From positions 737,501 to 801,500 of the forward strand of contig NZ_CP014596.1 in assembly GCF_001687105.1 (NCBI RefSeq): a stretch of 64,000 bases of DNA, given 5' to 3'. The notes under the pieces are model-generated. The model saw only the letters and a list, made by a program, of their open reading frames with translations, did no database searches and was not told the DNA's origin. Position 1 is the first letter of the stretch, and each line of letters starts with the position of its first letter. Position numbers and translations under genes: made by a program. This stretch comes from Salipiger sp. CCB-MM3 (GTDB lineage Bacteria; Pseudomonadota; Alphaproteobacteria; Rhodobacterales; Rhodobacteraceae). Below, piece after piece: positions 8,492 to 17,060 of this stretch.

Positions 8492-9321
8492 GACTTTCCG
8501 TCCGCCATATCACCCGTTACCGCTTTGATCAGCCGGTGCGCGGCATCGTGCAGTCGCAAAAACTCTGGCCTGCGTCGAGCGCGGGCCAACGCATCCTGTC
8601 GTGGGAGGTCACCTCCGAAGGCGCGCAGACCGGCGCGGAATTCGTCGATGGCGGCGGTGACATGATCCGCCTTGCCACATGGCGTGGCCCGCTGACTGAA
8701 CTGACGGTCGAAGTGCTGGGCGAGGTCGAGACGACCGATCTGTTCGGCGTTCTGCGCGATCATCGCGAGCGGGTGCCGCCTTCGGCCTATCTGCGCCCGA
8801 CGCGGCAGGTCGAAGCCGATGCCGAGCTGAAGATGCTCTCTGCCGTGGCACTGAAGGGGATGGAGGGCGCAAGCGCGCTCGACCGTGCCCATGCGCTGAG
8901 CCGCGCCGTTTCGGGCGCCATTGCCTATAAACCGGGCGAGACGCAGCCGCATACCACCGCCGCCGAGGCGCTGGCGGGGGGCGTCGGCGTGTGTCAGGAC
9001 CACGCCCATGCGCTGATCTCGGTGGCGCATGCGGCGGATATGCCCGCGCGCTATGTGACCGGTTATCTGCAGGCGAACGAGGATGGCAGCCCGCATGAGG
9101 CCAGCCATGCCTGGGCCGAGATCTGGGTGCCCGAACTGGGCTGGGTCGGCTTCGACGCCGCCAATGAATGCTGCCCCGATGACCGCTACGTGCGGCTCGG
9201 CTCGGGCTATGATGCGCTCGACGCCGCGCCGATCCGAGGGCTCGTGCAGGGCGGCACGCCCGAGGAGGAGTTGGAGGTCGAGGTCGTGGTGACCGCGGGC
9301 CAGCAACAGCAGCAGCAATAA
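8488..9321 (+). CDS. Transglutaminase-like cysteine peptidase
   Basis: This 277-residue protein has an N-terminal beta region (MRLSVRHITRYRFDQPV) and a transglutaminase core. The catalytic triad is visible: Cys169 in GVGVCQDHA, His207 in ASHAWAE and Asp223 in VGFDAAN. It lacks a signal peptide, so it should be cytoplasmic. In this gene set the transglutaminase is proposed to cleave or transfer peptides made by the ATP-grasp ligase. The C-terminus ends in six glutamines coded by CAG/CAA repeats, a likely variable tail. Confidence 0.9.
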   Translation: MRLSVRHITRYRFDQPVRGIVQSQKLWPASSAGQRILSWEVTSEGAQTGAEFVDGGGDMIRLATWRGPLTELTVEVLGEVETTDLFGVLRDHRERVPPSAYLRPTRQVEADAELKMLSAVALKGMEGASALDRAHALSRAVSGAIAYKPGETQPHTTAAEALAGGVGVCQDHAHALISVAHAADMPARYVTGYLQANEDGSPHEASHAWAEIWVPELGWVGFDAANECCPDDRYVRLGSGYDALDAAPIRGLVQGGTPEEELEVEVVVTAGQQQQQQ

Positions 9322-9412
9322 GCGCGCGACCTATCCGTTCGTTCAGGATTGCGACGCTAGGGTAGTGGGGCTATATCAGTGCGCTGCTAGCCTTCAAGGG
9401 ACTCAGGGACAG

Positions 9413-10135
9413 ATGACATATTGCGTCGGATTGCTGCTGGATGCGGGCGTTGTCCTGCTGTCCGACACGCGCACCAATGCGGGGCTCGACAATATCGCGA
9501 CCTACCGCAAAATGTTCCTGTTCGAGGCTCCCGGCGAGCGGGCGATCGGGATCATGACCGCCGGATCGCTGTCGATCACCCAGACCGTCATCGCGCGCCT
9601 GAACGAGGCCAATGACGACCCCGACTCGGAACGCTCCATCCTGCGCGCCAGTGGCATGCTGCAGGTGGCCGAGATCGTTGGGGCCACCCTGTCTGACGTG
9701 ACCTCCGAGGTGTCGGGCAAGATGGAGCGGATGAACCAGAACGCCACCGCCTCGATGATTGTGGCCGGCCAGCGCAAGGGCGGACCGATGCGCATGTTCC
9801 TCGTCTATCCCGAGGGCAATTTCATCGAAGCGACGCCCGACACGCCCTTCCTGCAGATCGGCGAGCATAAATACGGCAAGCCGATCCTCGACCGTGTGAT
9901 CTCCTCCGAGACCACGCTCGCCGACGCCGAGAAGGCGGTGCTGCTGTCGATGGATTCGACGCTGCGCTCGAACCTCAGCGTGGGCATGCCGCTTGATTTT
10001 GCGGTGATCGAGCGCGACGCGCTGGCGGTCACCCTTCGGCGGCGGATCGAGCCCACCGATGAGGCGTTTCAGAAGATGAGCCACGACTGGTCCGAGGCGC
10101 TGCGCAACGCCTTTCAGGAAATCGACGCGGTCTGA
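9413..10135 (+). CDS. Anbu-type proteasome-like peptidase
   Basis: This 240-residue Ntn-hydrolase resembles the bacterial Anbu (ancestral proteasome beta subunit, BPH-like). The start at 9413 gives MTYCVGLLLDAG, so Met removal exposes Thr1 as nucleophile; Asp17 (LLSDTRT) and Lys32 (TYRKM) complete the expected set. GIMTAGSLSITQ matches the Ser-Gly block. AGGGAC lies upstream. It sits 91 bases behind the transglutaminase as the last gene of the four-gene unit. Known Anbu proteins form open helical rings rather than closed barrels; the physiological substrate is not known. Confidence 0.9.
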   Translation: MTYCVGLLLDAGVVLLSDTRTNAGLDNIATYRKMFLFEAPGERAIGIMTAGSLSITQTVIARLNEANDDPDSERSILRASGMLQVAEIVGATLSDVTSEVSGKMERMNQNATASMIVAGQRKGGPMRMFLVYPEGNFIEATPDTPFLQIGEHKYGKPILDRVISSETTLADAEKAVLLSMDSTLRSNLSVGMPLDFAVIERDALAVTLRRRIEPTDEAFQKMSHDWSEALRNAFQEIDAV

Positions 10136-10225
10136 CCCTCGCCGCGGTTGGGGCGGGCCTAGGTGCGTGCCGGCTGGAGCGTGGGTTCCGGCTGGAGCGG
10201 GGGGCGATTGCATGTGCGCCGGTTC

Positions 10226-10750
10226 TCAGAACAGGGTGATCTCCGTCTGCGGTGGCTTGGGCGGCGTGATCGGCGCGACCGCCTCGATCTCGCCGGGCAC
10301 GATGAACTGCCGGACGCGCCCGTCCGTCGCCCAAAAGCGGATGCGCCGCGCCGACGTTCCCCCGGTGCTTTCCGAGGCCAGAGGGATCGCCTCGTTCTGC
10401 AGAAACTCCTTGGCAAAGCGCACGTTCGAGGCACCAATGTCGCGCAGTTGGCTCAGCATATTGGCGCCCCCAAAGAGCTTCGCCGTGAGCCGTGCCTTGC
10501 GCGCCCCGCGTTTCAGCAGCCCGTTGATCAGAAGTTCCATCGAATACGCCCCGTAGCGCACGTTCTCTCCTTCCTTCCCGGCACGCTCCGGCAGGAGGAA
10601 ATGGTTCATCCCGCCCACTCTGGCCTCGGGGTCAGTGAGGCAGACGGCGACGCAGGATCCCAGAACCGTCGACAGAACCTCGGTTGGGGCGGAGGAAATC
10701 CGGTACTCGCCCTGGATGACGTTCACCAGCTTTTCGGCACTCTCGGTCAT
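10226..10750 (-). CDS. cheD: Chemoreceptor glutamine deamidase CheD
   Basis: CheD (174 residues) deamidates selected glutamines in chemoreceptors and interacts with CheC or CheY-type phosphatases. Catalytic Cys33 (VLGSCVAVCL) and His50 (GGMNHFLLP) match the known Cys/His pair. Other family blocks are YGAYSMELLINGLL and KLFGGANML. The ATG at 10750 overlaps the cheB stop (ATGA), so the two are coupled. It is the last gene of the chemotaxis operon. The C-terminus ends in a proline-rich tail (PITPPKPPQTEITLF). Confidence 0.95.
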   Translation of the reverse strand: MTESAEKLVNVIQGEYRISSAPTEVLSTVLGSCVAVCLTDPEARVGGMNHFLLPERAGKEGENVRYGAYSMELLINGLLKRGARKARLTAKLFGGANMLSQLRDIGASNVRFAKEFLQNEAIPLASESTGGTSARRIRFWATDGRVRQFIVPGEIEAVAPITPPKPPQTEITLF

Positions 10751-11781
10751 GGCGCGGATCTCCTTCCACAGTGGCTGGGGGCATCCGCCGCGCAGGCGCG
10801 CAGAAGCGCGGGGCCGATCTCGGGGAGGGGCAAGGTCGATTGCGCCGCGCCCAACTCGCGCGCGGCGCGGGGCATGCCGTAAACGATGCAGCTCGCCTCG
10901 TCCTGAGCGATGGTGGTCGCACCCGCCTCGCGCAGCGCCTTGAGCCCCTGCGCGCCGTCGCGCCCCATGCCGGTGAGCAACGCCGCCACCGCCCGCGACG
11001 CGCCGGGCAGGGCGGAGGTAAAGAGCGCGTCCACCGACGGCATGTGGCCGGAGATCGGCTCGCCCGCGCGCAGCGCAATCCGCATCGGCTTGCCGCCTGC
11101 CAGATGCAGATGCGCGCGGCTGCCCGCCGCGATGACCACCTGCCCGTGATCCACCCTTTGGCCGTCCCGCGCCGGGCGCACCTCGGCGGCGCATTGCCTG
11201 TCCAGAAGCCGTGTGAGGCTGTCGCCAAAACCGCCGCCCGTATGTTGTACGATAAACGTCGGCGGGCAGTCCTGCGGAAAGGACGACAGCACCGTAAGCA
11301 AGGCGTCGACGCCGCCGGTCGAGGCGCCAAGCAGGATGAAACGATTGCCTCTCGGCCCTGCGCTAGCGACGGGCGGCGGGGCCACGGGGGCCCCACGTCG
11401 GCGCGTGGTGCGCGTCAGCGTGCGCAGTTCGGCAGCCAACTGGTCGGGCAGAATGCCGGGGTCGATGGCGAAAAGGTCCGACCTTTTGTCCCATGGGCTG
11501 GCGGGAGCATCGGGGCGGGGGGCGCTGCACGCCTTGATCACCAGCCAGCGCACGTCGAGCGTGGCGAAAAGCGCGCGCATGACCTCAAACTCAGGCAGCA
11601 TGGCGAGCCCCTCGCCGATCAGAACCGCCATGGGCTCACGCTCTTCCACGGCGGTGTATGTCGTCATCAGATCGTGGGTTTCAGAGATCACATCGATGGC
11701 CTCCGCGCCGCGCAGTCCCGCCGCGATCTGCCGACGCAGAGCCAAATCGGTATGGGCGACGATCAGGGATATCTTCGGCAT
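10747..11781 (-). CDS. cheB: CheB-type chemoreceptor methylesterase with degenerate receiver domain
   Basis: The C-terminal half is a clear CheB methylesterase/deamidase with triad Ser154 (LGASTGG), His180 (FIVQHT) and Asp275 (TGMGRDG). The N-terminal 120 residues sit where the phospho-receiver should be. They lack the acidic pair (VAHTD in place of VVDDS) and the phospho-Asp (AVLIGEGLA). The protein is therefore unlikely to be switched on by CheA phosphorylation in the usual way. It is 344 residues, near normal length. It lies in the che operon after a 309-base gap and is coupled to cheD. Confidence 0.9.
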   Translation of the reverse strand: MPKISLIVAHTDLALRRQIAAGLRGAEAIDVISETHDLMTTYTAVEEREPMAVLIGEGLAMLPEFEVMRALFATLDVRWLVIKACSAPRPDAPASPWDKRSDLFAIDPGILPDQLAAELRTLTRTTRRRGAPVAPPPVASAGPRGNRFILLGASTGGVDALLTVLSSFPQDCPPTFIVQHTGGGFGDSLTRLLDRQCAAEVRPARDGQRVDHGQVVIAAGSRAHLHLAGGKPMRIALRAGEPISGHMPSVDALFTSALPGASRAVAALLTGMGRDGAQGLKALREAGATTIAQDEASCIVYGMPRAARELGAAQSTLPLPEIGPALLRACAADAPSHCGRRSAP

Positions 11782-12090
11782 CGATTGCGGCCTCCATGGC
11801 CTCGAAAGGTGGGTCGTTTCGGCCGGTCACACGCAGTTGCGCCCGCTGTCAGCTAGGTATCGCTCCGGTATACATGCGACGCCTGTCGTCTATCCCAACG
11901 CGCGCGGAAGCCAAATTCGTCCGCATTTTGCATCGCCGGTGTCGGCGTTCCGGGCGGGTATGCGGCGATGCTCGAGCCTTCCCTGTCGCTTCCGGTTTTC
12001 TCCACGCGGATACCTTGTCCGGGTCCGGCAAATTCCAGAGTGGTTCGGGTGACGCGCCTTCGCGGCTGAGTGCAGAATAGAGCTGACCCA
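11782..12090. other. Gap inside the che operon between cheB and the small che gene
   Basis: These 309 bases interrupt an otherwise tightly packed operon. I see no convincing coding frame: short frames on both strands have arginine- and serine-rich, non-protein-like translations. The gap could hold an internal promoter for cheB-cheD or be the scar of a lost gene. No hairpin with a T-run was found. Confidence 0.4.
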
Positions 12091-12450
12091 TCAGAACATT
12101 TCCGGAGCATTGGGCGTCAGTGCTTCGTTCTTTGTGCCGCCAAGCCTCCCTGCAAGTTCGCGCAGGGGAATGCGGCTCAGCGCGTCCTGAAGATCGAGTG
12201 TCGTTTCACTGTCCAGCTGGCGAGCAAGCCGTTCGACATAGCCCGCCAAAGCCTCAGTCGATTGCGCAAGCACGTCCAGCTCTTGAAAGGCGGTGATCGC
12301 AACGGAGCCGAGACGCGCATCCGCACTGTCGGAATAGAGATGCTCCATCCCATGCTCGAGACGCTCGAGCCGTTGCTGCAGGCGGCGAATTTCCCGTGAC
12401 AGAAGCCATGTCGCCTCATGGGCGGTGAGGGGAACGCTGACACTGGTCAT
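12091..12450 (-). CDS. Small helical protein of the chemotaxis operon, function unknown
   Basis: This 119-residue protein starts at 12450, two bases after the stop of cheY. It is strongly helical with a coiled-coil-like stretch (SREIRRLQQRLERLEHGMEHL, residues about 17-37). A later helix reads FQELDVLAQSTEALAGYVERL. I recognise no domain. Its position between cheY and cheB suggests an accessory role in chemotaxis signalling, perhaps binding a response regulator. The ribosome site is weak, so translation may depend on coupling to cheY. Confidence 0.7.
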   Translation of the reverse strand: MTSVSVPLTAHEATWLLSREIRRLQQRLERLEHGMEHLYSDSADARLGSVAITAFQELDVLAQSTEALAGYVERLARQLDSETTLDLQDALSRIPLRELAGRLGGTKNEALTPNAPEMF

Positions 12451-12452
12451 TT

Positions 12453-12839
12453 TCAGAGCCGCCCCACCACGCTTTCGATGCATTGCTTCATGGCTATGGA
12501 CGTAAAAGGCTTCTTTATCATATTGTTGAGCCCCAACTGTTTGGCCTGCGTCACCATGTCCGGGGTTGGTTTGCCGGTCACCAGAATGAAGCCGATTTTC
12601 TGGGTCGCACGGTTCTGGCGCACCGCTTTGAGCAGGCCAAGTCCATCCATATTGGGCATATTGAAATCGGAAAGCACCAAGTGCACAGGACTCGCTGCGA
12701 GCCGGGCAAGTGCCTTGCTGCCATCGTTTTCGGTGATGTAATTGCTGATCCCAATCTCGTCGAGGGCTTGGGTGATGAGGCCGCGGCTTGTGGCCATATC
12801 GTCCACCACCATGATCCGCAGCGAATCCTTCAAACTCAT
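12453..12839 (-). CDS. cheY: CheY-like response regulator (second cheY of the operon)
   Basis: This is a single receiver domain of 128 residues with all phosphorylation residues: acidic pair Asp13/Asp14 (VVDD), phospho-Asp58 (LSDFNMP), Thr88 (LVTGK) and Lys110 (IKKPF). It should be phosphorylated by CheA and act at the flagellar motor or as a phosphate sink. The start follows the cheR stop by 9 bases with AGGAGAAC upstream. It differs clearly from the first CheY of the operon (16318-16692), as is usual in alphaproteobacteria with two CheYs. Confidence 0.93.
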   Translation of the reverse strand: MSLKDSLRIMVVDDMATSRGLITQALDEIGISNYITENDGSKALARLAASPVHLVLSDFNMPNMDGLGLLKAVRQNRATQKIGFILVTGKPTPDMVTQAKQLGLNNMIKKPFTSIAMKQCIESVVGRL

Positions 12840-12848
12840 CTTGTTCTC

Positions 12849-13715
12849 CTAAGTCAGCTGCGTCGGTGCGGGCAGCGCGCGCTTGCGATAAGTGGTCACG
12901 CCAGCGGTCGCGAACTCATTGGTGGCAGGGCCGGAAAGCCGTTCCGAGTGGCCAATGAACAGAAACCCTCCCGCGCGCAGCATGGTGGCAAATCGGGTCC
13001 AGAGGCGCTGTTGAGTGTCCTGATCGAAATAGATTGCGACGTTTCGGCAGAAGATCGCATCGAAGGGTCCTTTGAATGGCCAGTCGCAGATGAGGTTGAG
13101 TTCGGCAAAGCTGATCAAACGTTTCAGGTCCTGACTGATCTCGACCTGCTCGGGCTCGCCGGGCGTGGGTATCAACCAACGGCTCTGAAAGGAGCTGGGC
13201 ACCGCCGCGCAATCTTCGCGCAGGTAACTGCCCCGCCGTGCGCGGCGCAAAATTGCTGGATCGATGTCGGTGGCCAGAATTCGTAGATCTGCAGGGAGCG
13301 ATTGGAGCCCGTCCAGCAGCGTCATCGCGATTGAGAAAGGTTCGGGCCCCGAGGAACAGCCAGCTGACCAAATGCGGATGCGGTTCTGTTTGGCGAGTTC
13401 CGGGAGCAGCACGTCGCGCAGCGTGTCGAAATGATGTTTCTCGCGGAAAAAGCTGGTCACATTGGTGGTGAGCGCCGAGACAAGTTCGAGCCGTTCGTCG
13501 GCCTCATCTGCGCGGTCGACAAGAGCCATATACTCGCGAAATGAGGACAAGCCACGTGCCCGCAGCCGCCGCGCGAGGCGAGAATAGACCAATGGCTTCT
13601 TGCTGACCGCGAGGCTGAGGCCAAATTCCGCCCGCGCAAGTTGTGCCAGCGCTTCGAAATCCGCGTCGGAGAAAGAGAACTCCTCCGGCATTTCGGCAGC
13701 CGCGGCGAGGCTCAT
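12849..13715 (-). CDS. cheR: Chemoreceptor methyltransferase CheR
   Basis: CheR (288 residues) methylates glutamates on chemoreceptors using S-adenosylmethionine. The N-terminal helical domain (DADFEALAQLARAEFGLSL) is followed by the SAM-binding domain with IRIWSAGCSSGPEPFSIAM. FDAIFCRNVAIYFD is the block facing the substrate, and the end carries FLFIGHSERLSG. The usual GCSTGEEPYS is slightly altered to GCSSGPEPFS. The start overlaps the cheW stop by 4 bases. Confidence 0.95.
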   Translation of the reverse strand: MSLAAAAEMPEEFSFSDADFEALAQLARAEFGLSLAVSKKPLVYSRLARRLRARGLSSFREYMALVDRADEADERLELVSALTTNVTSFFREKHHFDTLRDVLLPELAKQNRIRIWSAGCSSGPEPFSIAMTLLDGLQSLPADLRILATDIDPAILRRARRGSYLREDCAAVPSSFQSRWLIPTPGEPEQVEISQDLKRLISFAELNLICDWPFKGPFDAIFCRNVAIYFDQDTQQRLWTRFATMLRAGGFLFIGHSERLSGPATNEFATAGVTTYRKRALPAPTQLT

Positions 13716-14179
13716 GCGGCGGCCCCCCCGTCTTGGTCGAGTACCGCGTCGAGATTGACCACACGGACCATGGTTTCGCCGACGGAAATCACGCCGAGAA
13801 TGGCTTGTCTGGCGGCGTCGGATTTCATGTCCGGCGTTTCCTGTATCGAGGATTTTGCCACCGACAGGATCTCGGAGACGGATTCCACCAGCAGGCCGAT
13901 CGTTGTGCCGCCCGCCGCCGCGACGATGACCACATTGCGCTCATTGTCCGGGGTCTCGCCAAGCCCGAAGCGGGCGGAGAGGTCAAAGATTGGGATGACC
14001 GCGCCGCGCAAGTTCATCACGCCGAGCACATCATCGGGCGTGTGCGGCAGTTTGGTGACCGGGGTCCAGCGGCGGATCTCGCGGATTTGCATGATCTCGA
14101 GACAGAAACTCTGGTTTCCAGCAGAAAATGTGATGAATTCGAACTGCGTCTCAGTCGGTCCCTCGTCGGCGTCAAGCAT
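13712..14179 (-). CDS. cheW: Chemotaxis adaptor protein CheW
   Basis: CheW (155 residues) couples chemoreceptors to CheA. Family features: FEFITFSAGNQSFCLEIMQIREI, the TPVTKLPHTPDDVLGVMNLRG block and VIPIFDLSARFGL. It also has LLVESVSEIL. The acidic N-terminus (MLDADEGPTE) is short. The gene overlaps cheA by 8 bases at its start and cheR by 4 at its end, showing tight coupling. No chemoreceptor gene is present in the window, so the receptors must be elsewhere. Confidence 0.95.
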   Translation of the reverse strand: MLDADEGPTETQFEFITFSAGNQSFCLEIMQIREIRRWTPVTKLPHTPDDVLGVMNLRGAVIPIFDLSARFGLGETPDNERNVVIVAAAGGTTIGLLVESVSEILSVAKSSIQETPDMKSDAARQAILGVISVGETMVRVVNLDAVLDQDGGAAA

Positions 14180-16307
14180 GGCGAAGCTCCAGTTTCGGGG
14201 GGGTGATCGCGGGGAAATAGGGGGCGGCGGGCTGCAATTTGACCACTTCTTCAGGGTCGAGGATCAGGGCGATCTTGCCGTCGCCGAGGATCGTCGCGGC
14301 CGAAACGCCGGGGATCGCGGCGTAGTTACTCTCAAGGCTCTTTATGACGACTTGCCGCTGGTCGTGGATCGCCTCGACCCTCAGCGCGGTGAGGCCTTGG
14401 CTTTCGGTGCTGACAAGCAGCAGTACCCCTTCCCCCGCGGCTTTTCGCGTGGCTGCGAGGCCGAGGTTAAACGCCACATCGACCACAGGCACATAGGCGC
14501 CACGGACAAGGATCACCACGCCCTTGGTCCCGACAGCGTGCAAGTCGCGCTGACTTGGGCGGATGGTTTCGATGATCGAGGCGATTGGGATGACCATCGT
14601 TTGATCGGCGACGGAGATCACGAAGCCGTCCATAACTGCCAGCGTGAGGGGAAGAACGATGGTGAATGTGGTACCCGCACCCGGCGTGGAGGCTATTGAT
14701 ACCCGTCCGCCGAGCGCAGCGACCGCGTTTTTCACCACGTCCATTCCGACGCCGCGCCCCGAGAGGTTCGAAACCTCGCTTGCGGTGGAGAAGCCGGGCA
14801 GGAAGAGGAGGTTGTCGATCTCTGCTTCGGACAATTCAGCCTCGGGCGCGATGAGCCCTTTCTCGATCGCCTTTTCGAGGATTCGGGCGCGATTGAGCCC
14901 TGCGCCATCGTCGGCGATTTCTATGAAGACGCTGCCCGATCGGTGCGACGCGGAGAGCCGGATGGTACCCACCGCTTCTTTGCCCGCCTCTGCACGTCGG
15001 TCGGCCTTTTCCAGCCCGTGATCAACCGCGTTCCGCACCATATGCGTGAGCGGGTCGGCGAGCCTTTCGATCACGGTCTTGTCGACTTCGGTGGAATCGC
15101 CGACGGTCACCAGCCGGGCCTTCTTGCCCGTAGCCTCCGCAGCTTCGCGCACAATGCGCGACATGCGCTGGAAAAGCGGCTTCACCGGCTGAGCGCGGAT
15201 CGCCATCACTCCTTCCTGAATGTCGCGGGCCAGCAGCTTGTAGGCTTCCAACTCGTTGGTCAGATGCGCCACTGCTGGCAGTTCCAGTTCTTCGATGCGC
15301 TGGGAGATCATTGCCTGATTGATGATTAGCTCGCCCACGGTGTTGATCAGCCGGTCGACGCGTTCGAGATCGACCCGCAGCGTGGGCCTTGGTCCGCGCG
15401 CCTCGCCACGCGCCTCGGCCAGCCGTGCTTCGGGGGCGTCTGCGGGGATGTTGCGGGCATCCGGCGCGGGCGGAGCTGCTGGGCCAGCCTCGGACGGAGC
15501 GCTGGACTGGACGGGCGTGGGGGTGTCGGGCATTTCGCCGTCAGTCTCGCGGATGTCGAGATCGCATAGGGATTCCACAAACTCGAAGATTTCGTGGAGC
15601 ACCGTCTCGGGCTCGGCGGTTTCGAGCAGAATGGACCAGGACATCACCGCGCCATTGGGATCGAAGGCGTCGAATTCGGGCAGGCCCGAGAGGTCCGCCG
15701 TGACCTGTACCTCGCCAAGCTCGGCCAGCGCGTCAAAGAGCAGCAATGGTTCGTGGCCATTGGCGTAGAGGGCCGGCATTGGCTTGAAGTGGATCCGGAA
15801 GCGGCGCAGGGACGCGCCCTCGCTCTCAGCGTCGGGCACCGCCTCGGACGGCTCGGCGAGGTCGAGCGGCGCTGCTTCGAACGCGAGGGTCACGGCGTCG
15901 AAGCTGAAGCTGTCGTCCTTGTCGGCCTCGCCGAGGTAGCTGTCCAACTCCTTGAGGATCGTGGCCTCGGACTCGGCATTGGGCTCGCGCTCGTCGCGCG
16001 CCGCCTCGACCAGATCGGCAAGCTGATCGCCAGAGCGGTGGAAGAGATGCATCAGCTCTTCGGTGACTTTGAGCTCGTGGCTGCGGACCTTGTCCATCAC
16101 CGTCTCGAAGGTGTGCGCAAAGCTGACCAACCGGTCGAGGGCGAAGGCCCCGGCGCCGCCCTTGATTGAGTGCACGGCGCGGAAGACGGCATTGACCACA
16201 TCCATGTCATCCGGGTCCTGCTCCATGGAGGAGAGCCCTTCCACCAGCGCTTCGAGCAGTTCCTCGCATTCCTCGAAGAACGTATCGCGGATCGAATTTC
16301 CCGACAT
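14172..16307 (-). CDS. cheA: Chemotaxis histidine kinase CheA
   Basis: CheA (711 residues) phosphorylates CheY in response to receptors. Domains in order: Hpt with phospho-acceptor His46 (AVHSIKGGAGAF); an acidic linker/P2 region; dimerisation helices (ERVDRLINTVGELII). The HATPase carries the N box (HMVRNAVDHGLE), G1 (IADDGAGLN) and G2 (GRGVGMDVV). A C-terminal CheW-like domain ends the protein. The start at 16307 is set by TAGGAGCAAAACA just upstream; the frame is open to 16367 but that part overlaps cheY and is not family-like. Confidence 0.96.
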   Translation of the reverse strand: MSGNSIRDTFFEECEELLEALVEGLSSMEQDPDDMDVVNAVFRAVHSIKGGAGAFALDRLVSFAHTFETVMDKVRSHELKVTEELMHLFHRSGDQLADLVEAARDEREPNAESEATILKELDSYLGEADKDDSFSFDAVTLAFEAAPLDLAEPSEAVPDAESEGASLRRFRIHFKPMPALYANGHEPLLLFDALAELGEVQVTADLSGLPEFDAFDPNGAVMSWSILLETAEPETVLHEIFEFVESLCDLDIRETDGEMPDTPTPVQSSAPSEAGPAAPPAPDARNIPADAPEARLAEARGEARGPRPTLRVDLERVDRLINTVGELIINQAMISQRIEELELPAVAHLTNELEAYKLLARDIQEGVMAIRAQPVKPLFQRMSRIVREAAEATGKKARLVTVGDSTEVDKTVIERLADPLTHMVRNAVDHGLEKADRRAEAGKEAVGTIRLSASHRSGSVFIEIADDGAGLNRARILEKAIEKGLIAPEAELSEAEIDNLLFLPGFSTASEVSNLSGRGVGMDVVKNAVAALGGRVSIASTPGAGTTFTIVLPLTLAVMDGFVISVADQTMVIPIASIIETIRPSQRDLHAVGTKGVVILVRGAYVPVVDVAFNLGLAATRKAAGEGVLLLVSTESQGLTALRVEAIHDQRQVVIKSLESNYAAIPGVSAATILGDGKIALILDPEEVVKLQPAAPYFPAITPPKLELRHA

Positions 16308-16317
16308 TGTTTTGCTC

Positions 16318-16692
16318 CTACGCCATATGCCCGGTGAGCCGGCGCAGAACCGACACCAGCGACGCATCGTCGAAAGGTTTCACGATCCAGCCGGTCGCCC
16401 CTGCGCTGCGCGCCCGCGCCTTGAGATCGGCACCGCTTTCGGTGGTCAGCACGATGATCGGGACGGTGGTGCGGTTAGGGCCATTGCGCAGCTCTTCGAT
16501 CACCCCGAACCCGTCGAGATTGGGCATGTTGATGTCGGTGATCACCACGTCGGGTTCGACTTCGGAGAATTGTTCGACCCCTTCGACGCCGTCACAGGCC
16601 GAATAGAACTCGAAGCCCGCGCCTTCGAGCGAGACGCGCAGCAAGTTGCGGATCGTGCGGGAGTCGTCGATCGCAAGGACCTTGGTCGTCAT
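16318..16692 (-). CDS. cheY: CheY-like response regulator (first cheY of the operon)
   Basis: This 124-residue single receiver has Asp9/Asp10 (AIDDS), phospho-Asp53 (ITDINMP), Thr83-Thr84 (VLTTES) and Lys105 (IVKPFD), so it should be a working phospho-acceptor. Its start overlaps the stop of the STAS gene by 4 bases and cheA begins 11 bases downstream. Which of the two CheY proteins drives the motor cannot be told from sequence. Confidence 0.93.
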   Translation of the reverse strand: MTTKVLAIDDSRTIRNLLRVSLEGAGFEFYSACDGVEGVEQFSEVEPDVVITDINMPNLDGFGVIEELRNGPNRTTVPIIVLTTESGADLKARARSAGATGWIVKPFDDASLVSVLRRLTGHMA

Positions 16693-17060
16693 TGCTCTGC
16701 CTCCTTGCCGGTCGGGCTGGCCATGGTGGATGTGTCGGCGAAATCGGAAGTGGTGGTTTCGGCGCTGGCAGGGCCAGCGCGGTGCCCCGGCGGATCGAAA
16801 TGGCCGGGCGAGAGACCGAGCCGCTCCAGCCCGGAGCGGAAGGATTCGGTGATCTCGGTCAGCGAGAAGGGCAGGTTTTCCGCCGCCCATTGCTTCTGTG
16901 CCACGAGCAGGATCTGCAGCCGGTGCGCATCGAGCCGCAGGACATCGCGGACGGAGATCGAGACCGGAGCATGGCGCGCACCGAGCAGGAAGGGAACAAG
17001 CGGGTCCTCGCCATTGCGGTTGCGCGCGGGGTCGAGCACGTGGCTGTGAAGCTCTGTCAT
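16689..17060 (-). CDS. STAS-domain protein at the head of the che operon
   Basis: This protein (123 residues) looks like a STAS domain: VSISVRDVLRLDAHRLQILLVAQKQW followed by FSLTEITESFRSGLERLGL, as in anti-sigma-factor antagonists. The Met at 17060 is chosen because AAAGGACC lies upstream; the frame remains open to 17189 without family support. STAS genes often open che operons in Rhodobacteraceae. I cannot see a clear phospho-Ser in a DSSG loop, since the loop reads VLRLDAHRL, so the mode of regulation is open. Confidence 0.8.
   Translation of the reverse strand: MTELHSHVLDPARNRNGEDPLVPFLLGARHAPVSISVRDVLRLDAHRLQILLVAQKQWAAENLPFSLTEITESFRSGLERLGLSPGHFDPPGHRAGPASAETTTSDFADTSTMASPTGKEAEQ

Noticed and set aside
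10150..10210. Short direct repeat CCGGCTGGAGCG (two copies) between the Anbu and cheD genes
   Set aside because: There are only two copies in a short convergent gap, with no sign of function.
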